Source: Flammeovirgaceae bacterium UBA1842 (lineage in GTDB: Bacteria > Bacteroidota > Bacteroidia > Cytophagales > Cyclobacteriaceae). Taken from it: 58,421 nt of DNA. Below the pieces are notes generated by a model that had not been told where the DNA came from, made no database searches, and was given only the letters and a program-made list of their open reading frames with translations. This document shows positions 1-9,094 of this stretch, in pieces (position 1 is the stretch's first letter; the number at the start of each line of letters is the position of its first letter). Location: assembly GCA_002338655.1 (NCBI GenBank), contig DDIU01000043.1, positions 49,311 through 107,731 on the forward strand. Direction: 5' to 3'. Made by a program: the position numbers and the translations under genes.

Positions 1-130
1 ACCCGACACTGTCATTGCGGGCTCTGCCCCGCAATCTCTATTTTCAAAGCACCAAATAATAATCGTTTTCAACGGGGGATTCCGGCTCACCTATCCGCCT
101 ATTGGCAGAAGCCCGGAATGACAATTCTCG
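1..130. repeat. REP-like intergenic element
   Basis: There is no gene here. The stretch contains two inverted repeats: ATTGCGGG/CCCGCAAT around a short loop near 15-36, and ATTCCGG/CCGGAAT spanning about 79-119. GTCATTG near the left side and GAATGACA near the right also face each other. GC-rich paired palindromes between genes are typical of interspersed REP/BIME-type elements. Copy number elsewhere in the genome cannot be seen from this window. Confidence 0.45.
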
Positions 131-136
131 CAATAA

Positions 137-976
137 CTATTTAAAATTTTCCTTAAACAGGTCTAATGCATATTGATAAGCATCCGCACTGGCTTCCTTG
201 TCATAATCTGGATTACTAGGATTAGCAAAGGCATGAACAGCATCGTACATTTTAACATCAAGCTCCTTGCCAGCATCAGCCATATTCTTCTTAAAGTTGT
301 CAACTACCTGTGGAGTGATCCAACCATCTTTTTTGGCAAAAATACCTAACACAGGTGCATTCAATGTTTTCAATACAGTCACATCTTTTTCTGGCATCCC
401 GTAGTACATCACACAGGCCACCGCTTTGTCACCGGCCATTAGTGCCGTCTGTAGTGACCACCCGCCACCGAAGCACCAGCCTATCGTACCAATATTCGCA
501 TTGTCGCCTGCAAATTCAATCGCTCCTTCTATGATGGCCTTTGCCCGATCGGTTTTCACCGCACCCATATATTCACCTGCCTTGTCCCTAGTAGTCGCTA
601 TTTTGCCATCATACAGATCCAATGCGATCACATTTACACCCAAGTCAGTATGTATTTTGTCGGCTTCTTTTTTAATATAGTCGTTAAGTCCCCACCACTC
701 ATGAATAACAAACACATAATTATCCGACTCCTCCTCAGCAATGAAAAATGCATTTCCCGTTTTACCATCAGGAGTTCGGAAAGAAATCATTTTGCCTGTT
801 TCGCTTTTATATACAAATGGTTTTGGCAAAGCATGCTCCTTGTTAAAGTCTTTATTACTGGCAAACACAGCAAAACTCTCAGTAGCTGGTGAATGACAAA
901 TAGTGATGTTGTCTTGTGCGAACAGATTGGCTGAAAGTGCCAGCCAAGACACTAATAGTACAAATATTTTTTTCAT
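137..976 (-). CDS. Exported dienelactone hydrolase family protein
   Basis: An alpha/beta hydrolase of the dienelactone hydrolase family, 279 aa. A signal peptide covers about residues 1-20, ending ANLFAQ, so the mature enzyme should be periplasmic or secreted. The nucleophile elbow GWCFGG gives Cys168, Asp217 lies in KKDGW and His248 in AVHAFANP, so the full Cys-Asp-His triad of the family is present. Dienelactone hydrolases open lactones or esters; many Bacteroidota paralogues have no known substrate, and none can be named here. It lies 11 bp downstream of the DinB gene on the same strand, so the two may be co-transcribed. Family call is firm; substrate unknown. Confidence 0.9.
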   Translation of the reverse strand: MKKIFVLLVSWLALSANLFAQDNITICHSPATESFAVFASNKDFNKEHALPKPFVYKSETGKMISFRTPDGKTGNAFFIAEEESDNYVFVIHEWWGLNDYIKKEADKIHTDLGVNVIALDLYDGKIATTRDKAGEYMGAVKTDRAKAIIEGAIEFAGDNANIGTIGWCFGGGWSLQTALMAGDKAVACVMYYGMPEKDVTVLKTLNAPVLGIFAKKDGWITPQVVDNFKKNMADAGKELDVKMYDAVHAFANPSNPDYDKEASADAYQYALDLFKENFK

Positions 977-987
977 GGTATTTAAAA

Positions 988-1446
988 TTATTTTTCTCTT
1001 GCGTAAATAATATAGTCCGTGTCAGGAGGTGTTACACCTGCTTTTCGTATTTCTTTGGCAATCTGGCCCCGATGGTAAGCACTATGGCTTAATACATGAT
1101 TGATAATTTGCCTAATGGTGTTTTCATGCTTTTCACCCTTGGTATTCGTATAAAAAATCATCTCTTCGAAGGTATCAAGTTGGTGTTCATCCAGATAACT
1201 AAACCAGTTTGTTGCACTTTCCTCTGTCATACTTCTTAATTCCCTAAGCTTATACTGTTCCCATATCGGAAAAGGTGAAGTGGCTAAATCCTTGATTCGG
1301 TTAAGCCACACTATTTGGGCGCTCAACACATGACTATAGAGACTCAAAAGCGTGTCGCTAGGGGTTTCAAGTTCTTCAAGGGCTATCAATATCCGATAAT
1401 TAGCCCATTCATTATATTTGAAAAGGTCTCTAAAATGCTCTTTCAT
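988..1446 (-). CDS. DinB family protein
   Basis: A 152-aa four-helix protein of the DinB/YfiT-like superfamily. The family uses three histidines to bind a divalent metal and often acts as a thiol-dependent transferase (bacillithiol or mycothiol). Candidate ligands visible are His39 in LYSHVLSAQ and His residues in the C-terminal NHVLSHSAYHRGQIAKEIRKAG segment; the HRGQI box near the C-terminus is the most typical family signature. No signal peptide, so cytoplasmic. It is followed closely by the dienelactone hydrolase gene. The real substrate is not deducible. Confidence 0.85.
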   Translation of the reverse strand: MKEHFRDLFKYNEWANYRILIALEELETPSDTLLSLYSHVLSAQIVWLNRIKDLATSPFPIWEQYKLRELRSMTEESATNWFSYLDEHQLDTFEEMIFYTNTKGEKHENTIRQIINHVLSHSAYHRGQIAKEIRKAGVTPPDTDYIIYAREK

Positions 1447-1491
1447 AATTCAGTCGCTACTATTTCATACAATTTAATAAATTCTAATCTT

Positions 1492-3228
1492 TTAATCTAC
1501 TAACCTATAAATAGGGTATCTCATATGTGCCGCTTCATAATAGGGTGATTTTTTGTAGATATAGTCAAGCTGGGCATACCAGTTATTGCTAAAGTCAGGT
1601 TCTTCCTTTTTCTTTTTATTAAACTCCTTTCTAAGTTCTGGTTCAGCGTCCAGAAGCTGTTGTGCCTGATCTTCAAACACATAAGGCGAAAAATATTCCT
1701 TTTGCTGCAAAATGGTATCAAAGAAATTCCAGCTAAAAAATGAATCAGCTCCAGCCGGCTCAAGTGTTTCGAACAAATAACGGGCTGCGGGCTGGTCAGT
1801 AGAAATGATGTAATCCCCTTTGCGGAAGTTAACCGTCTCATTACTAGCAATGACTTTTACATTATTGTTGGTATAATGCCCTTCATAAACTGTCTTAGAG
1901 GTATTGAATTTGTCGATTTTATATACTTCTACATTGATGCTGCTGTCTTGTGATAGCCGCTTAAATGCCACATTATTAAGTTTTAATAGGTCTATCACTT
2001 TGTACCAGCCCTGAGGGATAATGTAGGCCTTAGGTATGGTCATTTCTTCCGTAGGCACAAAAGTATTATAGTAGGAGAGGGTTTTTGTAAATGGTTTGTC
2101 ACGATTGTAATATAGCCTTTCCTGACCTGTGACTGTACTCGTTACCTTTTCACCTTCATAGCCCTTGAAAGTAATCTGGGTAGACTCACTTCGGGTAAGT
2201 CGCCAATCTAGGGCATGTTTGGTACCCGGTTTGTATTCTTGTTGGCGGGCCAGTTTCAACTCCCTTATTTTGGCACCATCATTTTGAGCAATTTCAATGA
2301 CCGACTCCAAAAAGCTATAAGTGCTTTCTACCCTTACTTTAAATGGCTTGAGCATGTGAGTTTCTATCATGAACCCCAAGGTGTTGAACAAGGCAGTGTA
2401 ACCCGTAGAATAGCGGGGTTGGTCCAGAAATTGTGAAAAACCATCTTGGTCGGGAGGGGTGTTGAATACATTCACATAAGGGGTGATCTCGCAGTTTCGA
2501 GCTTTCATTTTTTGCTCAATCTGAGGGGTAAATTCACTCAGGATATAATCACCTAAGGCACCACCCATTTTATTATGCTGAGTAGCCAGGTGAGTGATCG
2601 TATATTGATAATCGGCACCATTGCTCACATGGGTATCGATAAAAATATCGGGATTCACCTTATGGAAAACTTCATAAAAAGCTTTTGTGTTTCGGGTATC
2701 GGCTTTGATGAAATCACGGTTGAGGTCAAAATTTCGGGCGTTACCCCTGAAACCATAGTCTTCAGGGCCATCCTGATTAGCACGGCTAAAGGAGTTGCGA
2801 TTTAAAGCCCCACCTATATTGTAGATAGGAATGACAGCAATTACAATATTTTTCACCAGCTCTTTTTTATCGGCTTGTTGCACATAATTGCGCAAGAGCA
2901 TCATGCTCGCTTCAATGCCATCGGGTTCTCCGGGATGAATGCCATTATTGATCAATATGATGGTTTTGCCTTTGTCATAAGATTTTTTAAAATCAAAATC
3001 TTTGTCAAGATCAAGGGTAACCAAATGGAGTGGGAACCCACTGTCCGTCAGGCCGATTTCTTGGATATTAATTTCCTCATTGTCTTTGGCCAATTGTTGA
3101 TAGTAGGTTATCGCTTCCTCATAGGTTGCGGTTTTTAATCCATTTGAGGTCTCAAATACCGTGAGTGGGGTTTGGGCTTTGGCTGATAGGGCCAGCAGTA
3201 CAAAAAGTAAGGAAATAAATCTTTTCAT
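1492..3228 (-). CDS. Exported M14 zinc carboxypeptidase
   Basis: A metallocarboxypeptidase of family M14, 578 aa from the start chosen here. The open frame runs 33 bases further upstream, but the ATG at 3228 begins a clean signal peptide (MKRFISLLFVLLALSAKAQ), so it is preferred. Zinc ligands are His98 and Glu101 in GIHPGEPDG and His200 in DTHVSNGADYQ; a Glu in FMIETHML is a candidate catalytic base. The C-terminal about 250 residues are a beta-rich extension found in long Bacteroidota M14 proteins. It probably trims C-terminal residues from peptides in the periplasm. It is divergent from the nitroreductase gene with about 37 bp between starts, so the two promoters must overlap. Confidence 0.88.
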   Translation of the reverse strand: MKRFISLLFVLLALSAKAQTPLTVFETSNGLKTATYEEAITYYQQLAKDNEEINIQEIGLTDSGFPLHLVTLDLDKDFDFKKSYDKGKTIILINNGIHPGEPDGIEASMMLLRNYVQQADKKELVKNIVIAVIPIYNIGGALNRNSFSRANQDGPEDYGFRGNARNFDLNRDFIKADTRNTKAFYEVFHKVNPDIFIDTHVSNGADYQYTITHLATQHNKMGGALGDYILSEFTPQIEQKMKARNCEITPYVNVFNTPPDQDGFSQFLDQPRYSTGYTALFNTLGFMIETHMLKPFKVRVESTYSFLESVIEIAQNDGAKIRELKLARQQEYKPGTKHALDWRLTRSESTQITFKGYEGEKVTSTVTGQERLYYNRDKPFTKTLSYYNTFVPTEEMTIPKAYIIPQGWYKVIDLLKLNNVAFKRLSQDSSINVEVYKIDKFNTSKTVYEGHYTNNNVKVIASNETVNFRKGDYIISTDQPAARYLFETLEPAGADSFFSWNFFDTILQQKEYFSPYVFEDQAQQLLDAEPELRKEFNKKKKEEPDFSNNWYAQLDYIYKKSPYYEAAHMRYPIYRLVD

Positions 3229-3265
3229 TCTAGTATCTTTAATGCGAAATAAAGTTAACAATTAT

Positions 3266-3856
3266 ATGGATTCTATTGAGGTAGTTAACCACGCAATTAA
3301 AAATCGTAGATCGATTTATACCAATATGTTTTCTGGTGAACCAGTAGATGATGGAATTATAAAACAGATGCTTGAAAATGGCAATTGGGCTCCCACCCAC
3401 AAGCACACCGAGCCATGGCGATTTGTTGTATTTAAAGGAAAAGGGTTGCATAAATTAGCCAATTTTCAATCTGAATTATACAAAAAGGTAGCCTCTGAAA
3501 AAGGGACGTTTGATCAGAATAAATTTGAAAAACTGGCAAATAAGCCACTGGCATGCTCACATATTATTGCCATTGGTATGAAACGCGAGGAGAAAGAAAG
3601 CCTTCCCGAAATAGAGGAAGTTTGTGCCACAGCTTGTGCAGTTCAAAACATGCAGCTCACGGCCTCGGCTTATGGTATTGGATGTTACTGGAGTACTGGA
3701 GGTGTCACCTTTTATGAAGAGGCCAAACCCTTCTTCGGATTGGGGAGCAAGGATAAATTGTTGGGATTTCTGTTTATAGGTATGCCAAAATCTGATAAGT
3801 GGCCTAAGGGGAAGCGGAAGCCAATTGATGAAAAAGTGAGGTGGGTGAAAGATTAA
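3266..3856 (+). CDS. Nitroreductase family protein
   Basis: An FMN-dependent nitroreductase-fold oxidoreductase of 196 aa. The typical N-terminal KNRRSIY box, the NWAPTHKHTEPWRFVVF segment and the late GIGCYWSTGG and LGFLFIGMP segments fit the family. The open frame extends upstream to 3161, but those codons overlap the start of the divergent M14 gene; the ATG at 3266 (MDSIEVVNHA) matches the usual family start, with an ATG at 3242 as the alternative. The enzyme is cytoplasmic. The family reduces nitroaromatics, quinones or enones with NAD(P)H; the physiological substrate is unknown. It ends in a hairpin shared with the convergent propeller gene. Confidence 0.88.
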   Translation: MDSIEVVNHAIKNRRSIYTNMFSGEPVDDGIIKQMLENGNWAPTHKHTEPWRFVVFKGKGLHKLANFQSELYKKVASEKGTFDQNKFEKLANKPLACSHIIAIGMKREEKESLPEIEEVCATACAVQNMQLTASAYGIGCYWSTGGVTFYEEAKPFFGLGSKDKLLGFLFIGMPKSDKWPKGKRKPIDEKVRWVKD

Positions 3857-3864
3857 TATATGAG

Positions 3865-3897
3865 ATTCACCGGGTGACTTAAAGTCACCCAGTGAAT
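3865..3897. terminator. Bidirectional terminator hairpin
   Basis: Near-perfect inverted repeat, 16 bp arms with one mismatch (ATTCAC-C-GGGTGACTT against AAGTCACCC-A-GTGAAT), followed by a short T run. It lies between the convergent nitroreductase and Asp-box propeller genes and can serve both. Confidence 0.7.
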
Positions 3898-3904
3898 TTT
3901 CAAA

Positions 3905-6900
3905 TCAAGGCACCATCACTCTATTAGGAGTATAAGGTGCACCTACTTTTTCAAGTTGCTTTTGAAGGTTAGTCAAATCCTCAAGGATTAACTTTCTAAG
4001 CGCCAATAAATAAGGTTGAAATTCTTCCTCAGCTATTTTATAACTGTCCAAATGTGTTTTAGTAGGGGCAGAGGTGGAATAATACATTTCATACTGAATG
4101 CTGCCCAATCTATTCGCTACTGACATTGGCTCGTCAATATCCAACTGACCCGCCACAGGATCACCGTTGATTCCTACGGCAATATCGGATAATTTTTTAT
4201 TCAGGTCACCCTCCGCTTTAGAAAGTTCTTTTTGATCAACAGGAGCGTTGATAATGGCTTCATGCACATATTTCATTTCATTCCTCACTTCTGAAATACT
4301 GTTCTGCACACCGCTCAGCACTCTGGATAATTCATTGACTTTGTTTTGGAAGGCCGCTAGGGCATTTCTATCCGCAGCTGGCATTACCACCTCTTTAATG
4401 GGTTTAACATTGAAAGTCACAGGCCCTGCCAACTCGGTGAATACACCATCTACGCTTTTAGCAAGGCTTACACTATAAGCTCCGGGAGGAACTAACGTGC
4501 CCGTGGTAATACCCGCCCAAGGATTGTAAAACTCTGGGGATCGGAGATTGATAGGATTTGTTGCGGCATTTCTTAAGTCCCACTGAATTCTGTTCAATCC
4601 TTTTGAAGGCGATGTTTTCAACTTGCGTACAATCTCACCAGAGGCATTTTTTATGGTAAACAAAAGATAAGGATCAGCTTCCTCTTTCTCAGCTTTCAGT
4701 TCGTCATAAGAAGGGTACCGGTCATCGGTCGTTTTCTTTTCTTTATCCAAACGTTGATCTCGTTTGGTTTTTATGTCCTCTTTCAGGTAATAAGTGAAGA
4801 TTGCGGCAGCCCCCAAATTTTCACCTAAATAATAGCTATCCCCCTGAAATGATTTGCCAGGCAATCCCAACGGATAGCGGTATTCGAAAGCTATTGCATC
4901 TCGTACAGGTAGCAAGTCCGCTTCTTTATTTTTTACGGCATCTATTGTTCTAAGTGAGGAGTAGTCATCCAGAACATAAAACCCTCTACCGAAAGTACCC
5001 AAAACAAGGTCAGTTTCACGCTCCTGAATAGCAATATCACGAACAGCTATAGTAGGTAGCCCTGATTTAAGTTGAGTCCAAGATGAGCCTCCATTTGAAG
5101 AATAAAACAGCCCGAATTCAGTGCCCACAAATAGTAAATTAGGGTCTACAAAATCTTCTTCTATGGCATAAATGGAACCTCTATCGGGTAAATTGTTTGC
5201 AATGGAAACCCATGTTTTTCCTTTATCAGAACTTTTAAAAATATAAGGTTTAAAATCACCAGACTTGTGACGGTTGAAAGCAGCATAGGCGGCATTCTCA
5301 TTGTGTTTTGAAGCAATCACTTCATTGACATAAGTCTGAGCCGGTACACCTGAGATGTTCTGGATTTTTCTCCAATTGGCCCCACCATCTTCGGTCACTT
5401 GTATCAGACCGTCATCCGTACCAACATACAGTAAGTTTTCGTTTTTTGGAGATTCAGAAAAAGCTACAATGGCACCATATTGAGAAGTAGATCCATTCTT
5501 GGCAACGGCATCGGTACTCCATATCTGCCCCATTACCTTTAGGTCATTTCTATTGATCTGAGCTGTTAGGTCATCACTTATCACTTCCCAACTATTGCCA
5601 CGATCATCACTTCTGAACAGTTTGTTGGCAGCAAAGTATATTCGCCCCTTTTTATGACGACTTACTTCGAGAGGGGCATCCCAGTTCCAACGATAGGCAT
5701 TTTCACCTTTTCTTGGATGCGGCTGAATGCCGAGCATTTCACCACTGAGTTTGTCATAACGCACCAACGCTCCGTATTGTGCTTGGGCATATACGATATT
5801 TGGGTTGTCTGGATCAATGGCTGACTCAAACCCATCGCCCCCTTGGGTGATGTACCATTCAGAATTGGCAATACCATTACCACTTGTGGTACGTGAAGGG
5901 CCACCCATGCTGAAGTTGTCTTGCGTACCACCATAAATATTGTAAAATGGCTCAGCGTTGTCAACGGCTACTTTATAAAATTGCGTTACAGGTAAATTGG
6001 CCTTAAATAGCCAAGTAGCCGCAGCATCAAAGGTTTCATAAATGCCCCCATCACAACCTGCCAGCATATGTTCCGAATCATTAGGGTCGATCCATAAGCA
6101 GTGGTTATCCACATGTTTGGCGTCTTCTCCAACGTTGGTAAAGCTCTTTCCCCCATTGGTAGACACTTGCATCCATGTATTCATTGAATATACCTTGTCG
6201 GCATTTACCGGATCAGCAACAATTTCCTGATAGTAGTTTCCTGAGGAGCTATAACTACTTTGTTTCTCCCATGAAGCACCCCTATTTGTGGATTTGTAAA
6301 AACCCCCTTTTCCTTGAGCGGCCTCTACAATGGCATAAATAATTTCAGGATCAACGGGAGATATGGCGATACCTATCCTTCCCATATCAACAGAAGGGAG
6401 GCCAGAGTTCTTTTTCTCCCATGTTTTACCAGCATCTACCGACTTATATATTCCCGAGTTGGGGCCACCACCGATATAGGTAAATACATGTCTTCTTCTC
6501 TGAAATGCGGTAGCGTACAATACACTGGGATCTCTAGGATCCATAATTACATCATCTACACCTGTATTTTCATCAATGGTAAGTACAGCATTCCAGGTTT
6601 TTCCACCATCTGTAGATTTATAGACTCCTCTTTCGCCTCCACTGCTCCAAACAGGCCCAATGGCCGCTACATAAATAACATCTGAATTGTCCGGCTGGAT
6701 GACTATTTTCCCAATGTGCTCACTGGTTTTGAGACCTACATTTTTCCAAGTAGTGCCCCCATCGGTAGATTTGTAAACACCATCCCCGTAATTCACACTA
6801 CGCTGGTTGTTGTTTTCACCCGTTCCTACCCAAATCACATTTGGATTATTGGGGTCAATGGTTACACAACCAATGGAAAAACTCCCCTGGCTATCAAATA

Positions 6901-7159
6901 TGGGGGTGTATGTGGTTCCATTATTGACGGTTTTCCATACTCCTCCGGCAGAAGAAGCGACATAATATTCCTTGTGATTTTTTGGGTTAATGGCAAAATC
7001 TGATATTCGGCCTGAGGTAAGAGCTGGACCGATTGAACGGAATTTTAAACCGGATAAGTTGAGATCTTCGGTTTTTTCTGGCGTTGTATTCTTTTTCTTT
7101 TGTGCCTGAAGTGTAAGGGCTATTGAGGCAGAAAGAAGGAGGAGCAGTATTTTTCTCAT
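3905..7159 (-). CDS. Exported Asp-box (VPS10/sortilin-like) beta-propeller protein
   Basis: A very large exported protein, 1084 aa from the ATG at 7159, which begins the signal peptide (MRKILLLLLSASIALTLQAQ); the frame opens 39 bases earlier. At least nine Asp-box motifs of the type S-x-D-x-G-x-T-W are visible, for example YKSTDGGTTW, YKSTDGGKTW, YKSVDAGKTW, FRSDDRGNSW, FKSSDKGKTW and YSSNGGSSW. They mark blades of one or two sialidase/VPS10-type beta-propellers over about residues 30-730. The last 300 residues hold a beta domain (LKTSPSKGLNRIQWDLRN) and a helical C-terminal part. Automatic annotation often calls such proteins glycosyl hydrolases, but no sialidase catalytic set is visible. 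Likely an envelope or secreted binding protein of unknown function. Confidence 0.85.
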   Translation of the reverse strand: MRKILLLLLSASIALTLQAQKKKNTTPEKTEDLNLSGLKFRSIGPALTSGRISDFAINPKNHKEYYVASSAGGVWKTVNNGTTYTPIFDSQGSFSIGCVTIDPNNPNVIWVGTGENNNQRSVNYGDGVYKSTDGGTTWKNVGLKTSEHIGKIVIQPDNSDVIYVAAIGPVWSSGGERGVYKSTDGGKTWNAVLTIDENTGVDDVIMDPRDPSVLYATAFQRRRHVFTYIGGGPNSGIYKSVDAGKTWEKKNSGLPSVDMGRIGIAISPVDPEIIYAIVEAAQGKGGFYKSTNRGASWEKQSSYSSSGNYYQEIVADPVNADKVYSMNTWMQVSTNGGKSFTNVGEDAKHVDNHCLWIDPNDSEHMLAGCDGGIYETFDAAATWLFKANLPVTQFYKVAVDNAEPFYNIYGGTQDNFSMGGPSRTTSGNGIANSEWYITQGGDGFESAIDPDNPNIVYAQAQYGALVRYDKLSGEMLGIQPHPRKGENAYRWNWDAPLEVSRHKKGRIYFAANKLFRSDDRGNSWEVISDDLTAQINRNDLKVMGQIWSTDAVAKNGSTSQYGAIVAFSESPKNENLLYVGTDDGLIQVTEDGGANWRKIQNISGVPAQTYVNEVIASKHNENAAYAAFNRHKSGDFKPYIFKSSDKGKTWVSIANNLPDRGSIYAIEEDFVDPNLLFVGTEFGLFYSSNGGSSWTQLKSGLPTIAVRDIAIQERETDLVLGTFGRGFYVLDDYSSLRTIDAVKNKEADLLPVRDAIAFEYRYPLGLPGKSFQGDSYYLGENLGAAAIFTYYLKEDIKTKRDQRLDKEKKTTDDRYPSYDELKAEKEEADPYLLFTIKNASGEIVRKLKTSPSKGLNRIQWDLRNAATNPINLRSPEFYNPWAGITTGTLVPPGAYSVSLAKSVDGVFTELAGPVTFNVKPIKEVVMPAADRNALAAFQNKVNELSRVLSGVQNSISEVRNEMKYVHEAIINAPVDQKELSKAEGDLNKKLSDIAVGINGDPVAGQLDIDEPMSVANRLGSIQYEMYYSTSAPTKTHLDSYKIAEEEFQPYLLALRKLILEDLTNLQKQLEKVGAPYTPNRVMVP

Positions 7160-7263
7160 GATTTGGTTATGGTTTATTTCCTTAAAATTAAATCTCATTA
7201 TTGAAGCTAATAATAATTGCCCGCTTATTAAAGGGGAAGTTTATAATCGGCAAATTCTATGGA

Positions 7264-7965
7264 TTATGTTCTAATTACCAATTGCCATCGGAATGCCCAC
7301 ATCCACCGTAATGTATAGTTAGTAAATGTTGATGCTGAAAGTATTTTTATTAGCTCCTTTCTTTTAAAAGAACGCATTACAGATACTGCTGCATCATTTT
7401 TCACCATTTCCGATTTTGAAAACCACCCAGTTAAAAATTTTATGGAATAATAGGCAAACCAATGCCTATGGAGATCATTGATGACTATGCCAAGATTACA
7501 TTGCTCTTTTGCATTATTTAATAAAGTAATGAGTGCTTTCTCAGTAAAATGATGAGTAAATAGTGTGGCAATGATCACATCAAATTTCATTTTAATGAAA
7601 TCGTCATCAAATATATTGGTGGCAATAAAACTTATTTCAGGGAAGGCTTTGCAGTTATTTTTAGCAAATTCAATGATGTATGGATTTGCATCAATTCCGA
7701 TAAGTTTTAATTTGATATTCCGCTTTTTCCCCCAGTTGGCAATTAATTTGAGCATATCACCACTCCCACAGCCAATATCAGCAATGATCAATTCCTGCTG
7801 ATTATTCTTGATTAGCTTTTCCAATCCATTGATAGTCACATAATTACCGCCAAGTAGTTTATTGATTGTGTCTAGCTCACGAAGTGTTTGGTCAATAACC
7901 TGACCTGTTATTTCAAAGTCATCCATCAACTCAGGTTCGTAGGAGCGTTGGTTGAAATTCGGCAT
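7264..7965 (-). CDS. SAM-dependent methyltransferase of the type III PKS locus
   Basis: A class I SAM methyltransferase, 233 aa, with motif I IADIGCGSGD at about residues 61-70 and the acidic residue of motif II in LIGIDANPY. Its start codon overlaps the stop of the polyketide synthase gene (TAATG), so translation is probably coupled and the two proteins act in one pathway. The analogous enzyme of the Streptomyces griseus srs operon methylates a resorcinol made by a type III PKS; by analogy this one probably C- or O-methylates the PKS product. Target atom is inference. No signal peptide; cytoplasmic. Confidence 0.85.
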   Translation of the reverse strand: MPNFNQRSYEPELMDDFEITGQVIDQTLRELDTINKLLGGNYVTINGLEKLIKNNQQELIIADIGCGSGDMLKLIANWGKKRNIKLKLIGIDANPYIIEFAKNNCKAFPEISFIATNIFDDDFIKMKFDVIIATLFTHHFTEKALITLLNNAKEQCNLGIVINDLHRHWFAYYSIKFLTGWFSKSEMVKNDAAVSVMRSFKRKELIKILSASTFTNYTLRWMWAFRWQLVIRT

Positions 7966-9044
7966 TAGTGAGTCGCTATTTTCAACGTCATACTTTCCAA
8001 GGTCAGGCCTGGGCCAAAAGCAAGAGAAAGAACTTCTTTGCCATTATCATTTTGGGTTAAGCCGTCAAATATTTTCTTCAACACAAAAAGAACAGTGGGT
8101 GAAGACATGTTCCCATATTGGCGCAATACTTCGTGGGAGATTTCATTTTCTGTTTTGGTTATTCCTAGGCAGTTTTCGATTACTTTTAATATTTTCTTCC
8201 CACCCGGGTGGATGGCATAGAAATCAAATGATTTCTGATAATTAGATAGTAAACTATTAACCCCTTTTTCAATTATATCAGGGACATAAGTGGACAATTT
8301 CATTTCAAAGCCAAATGCCCCAACGTTCCAAGCCATCTCCTCTAAGCCATTTGGAAGCAGATCACACTTAAAGGCCGTTGTTTTGAAATACTTTTGGGCT
8401 GCAGTTTTGCTTTCAACTAGTACTGCTGCAGAACCATCGCCAAAAAGTGCATTCGCTAATAAATTGTCCTCATCTTTACCTTTCTGGAAGTGAAGCGTAC
8501 ATAGTTCGGTACATACAATAAGCACCTTAGCCTCGGAACTCGCGCAGATTGCATCGGCAGCTTTGATGGCATTAAAGGCAGCATAACAACCCATAAAGTT
8601 GATCCCTAATCGCTCTACCGTTTTTCTGAGCCCTAGCTCATACACTAGGTCAATATCAAGGCCAGGGGCATGGATGCCAGTACAGCTCACCGTTATGAGA
8701 TGGGTAATTTCTTCATTTTTTATTGAAGCGGATTTTAGACATTTAGAAGCTGCTGAGGCACTTAATTCCACTGCTTCTTTTCTAAATAACTTTAATCTGG
8801 TTGCTGTATCCGGTACCGGCTCAAGTGTAGCATTGTCTGAAAAAAAAGTGAATCCATTGTTTTTAGAATAGTCGGCAATAATAGAATACCTAGAGGTAAT
8901 GCCTGATGCCCTATAGAGTACTTCCAGATCGCGTGCTTCATTAGCATTAAGGCCGTTGGCTTGAATCATGAATTTTAAAACCTCTTTTTGAGAGATTTTA
9001 TTTTTAGGAACTGCCGTTTCTATAGAAGTTATATAACTATTCAT
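7965..9044 (-). CDS. Type III polyketide synthase
   Basis: A chalcone-synthase-fold type III PKS, 359 aa, the usual family length. The full catalytic triad is present: Cys153 in NFMGCYAAF, His279 in YAIHPGGKKIL and Asn312 in QYGNMSSPTVLF. The enzyme should extend an acyl-CoA starter with malonyl-CoA units and cyclise the chain to a pyrone, resorcinol or phloroglucinol. The starter and chain length cannot be read by eye. It is translationally coupled to the downstream methyltransferase, and a UbiA prenyltransferase starts 50 bp away on the other strand. Such loci are recognised as T3PKS clusters in Bacteroidota; few products are characterised. Confidence 0.95.
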   Translation of the reverse strand: MNSYITSIETAVPKNKISQKEVLKFMIQANGLNANEARDLEVLYRASGITSRYSIIADYSKNNGFTFFSDNATLEPVPDTATRLKLFRKEAVELSASAASKCLKSASIKNEEITHLITVSCTGIHAPGLDIDLVYELGLRKTVERLGINFMGCYAAFNAIKAADAICASSEAKVLIVCTELCTLHFQKGKDEDNLLANALFGDGSAAVLVESKTAAQKYFKTTAFKCDLLPNGLEEMAWNVGAFGFEMKLSTYVPDIIEKGVNSLLSNYQKSFDFYAIHPGGKKILKVIENCLGITKTENEISHEVLRQYGNMSSPTVLFVLKKIFDGLTQNDNGKEVLSLAFGPGLTLESMTLKIATH

Positions 9045-9094
9045 CCAACATCAATAATAGCGAAAATTTAATATCTTGGTAAAAATCTGTTTAT

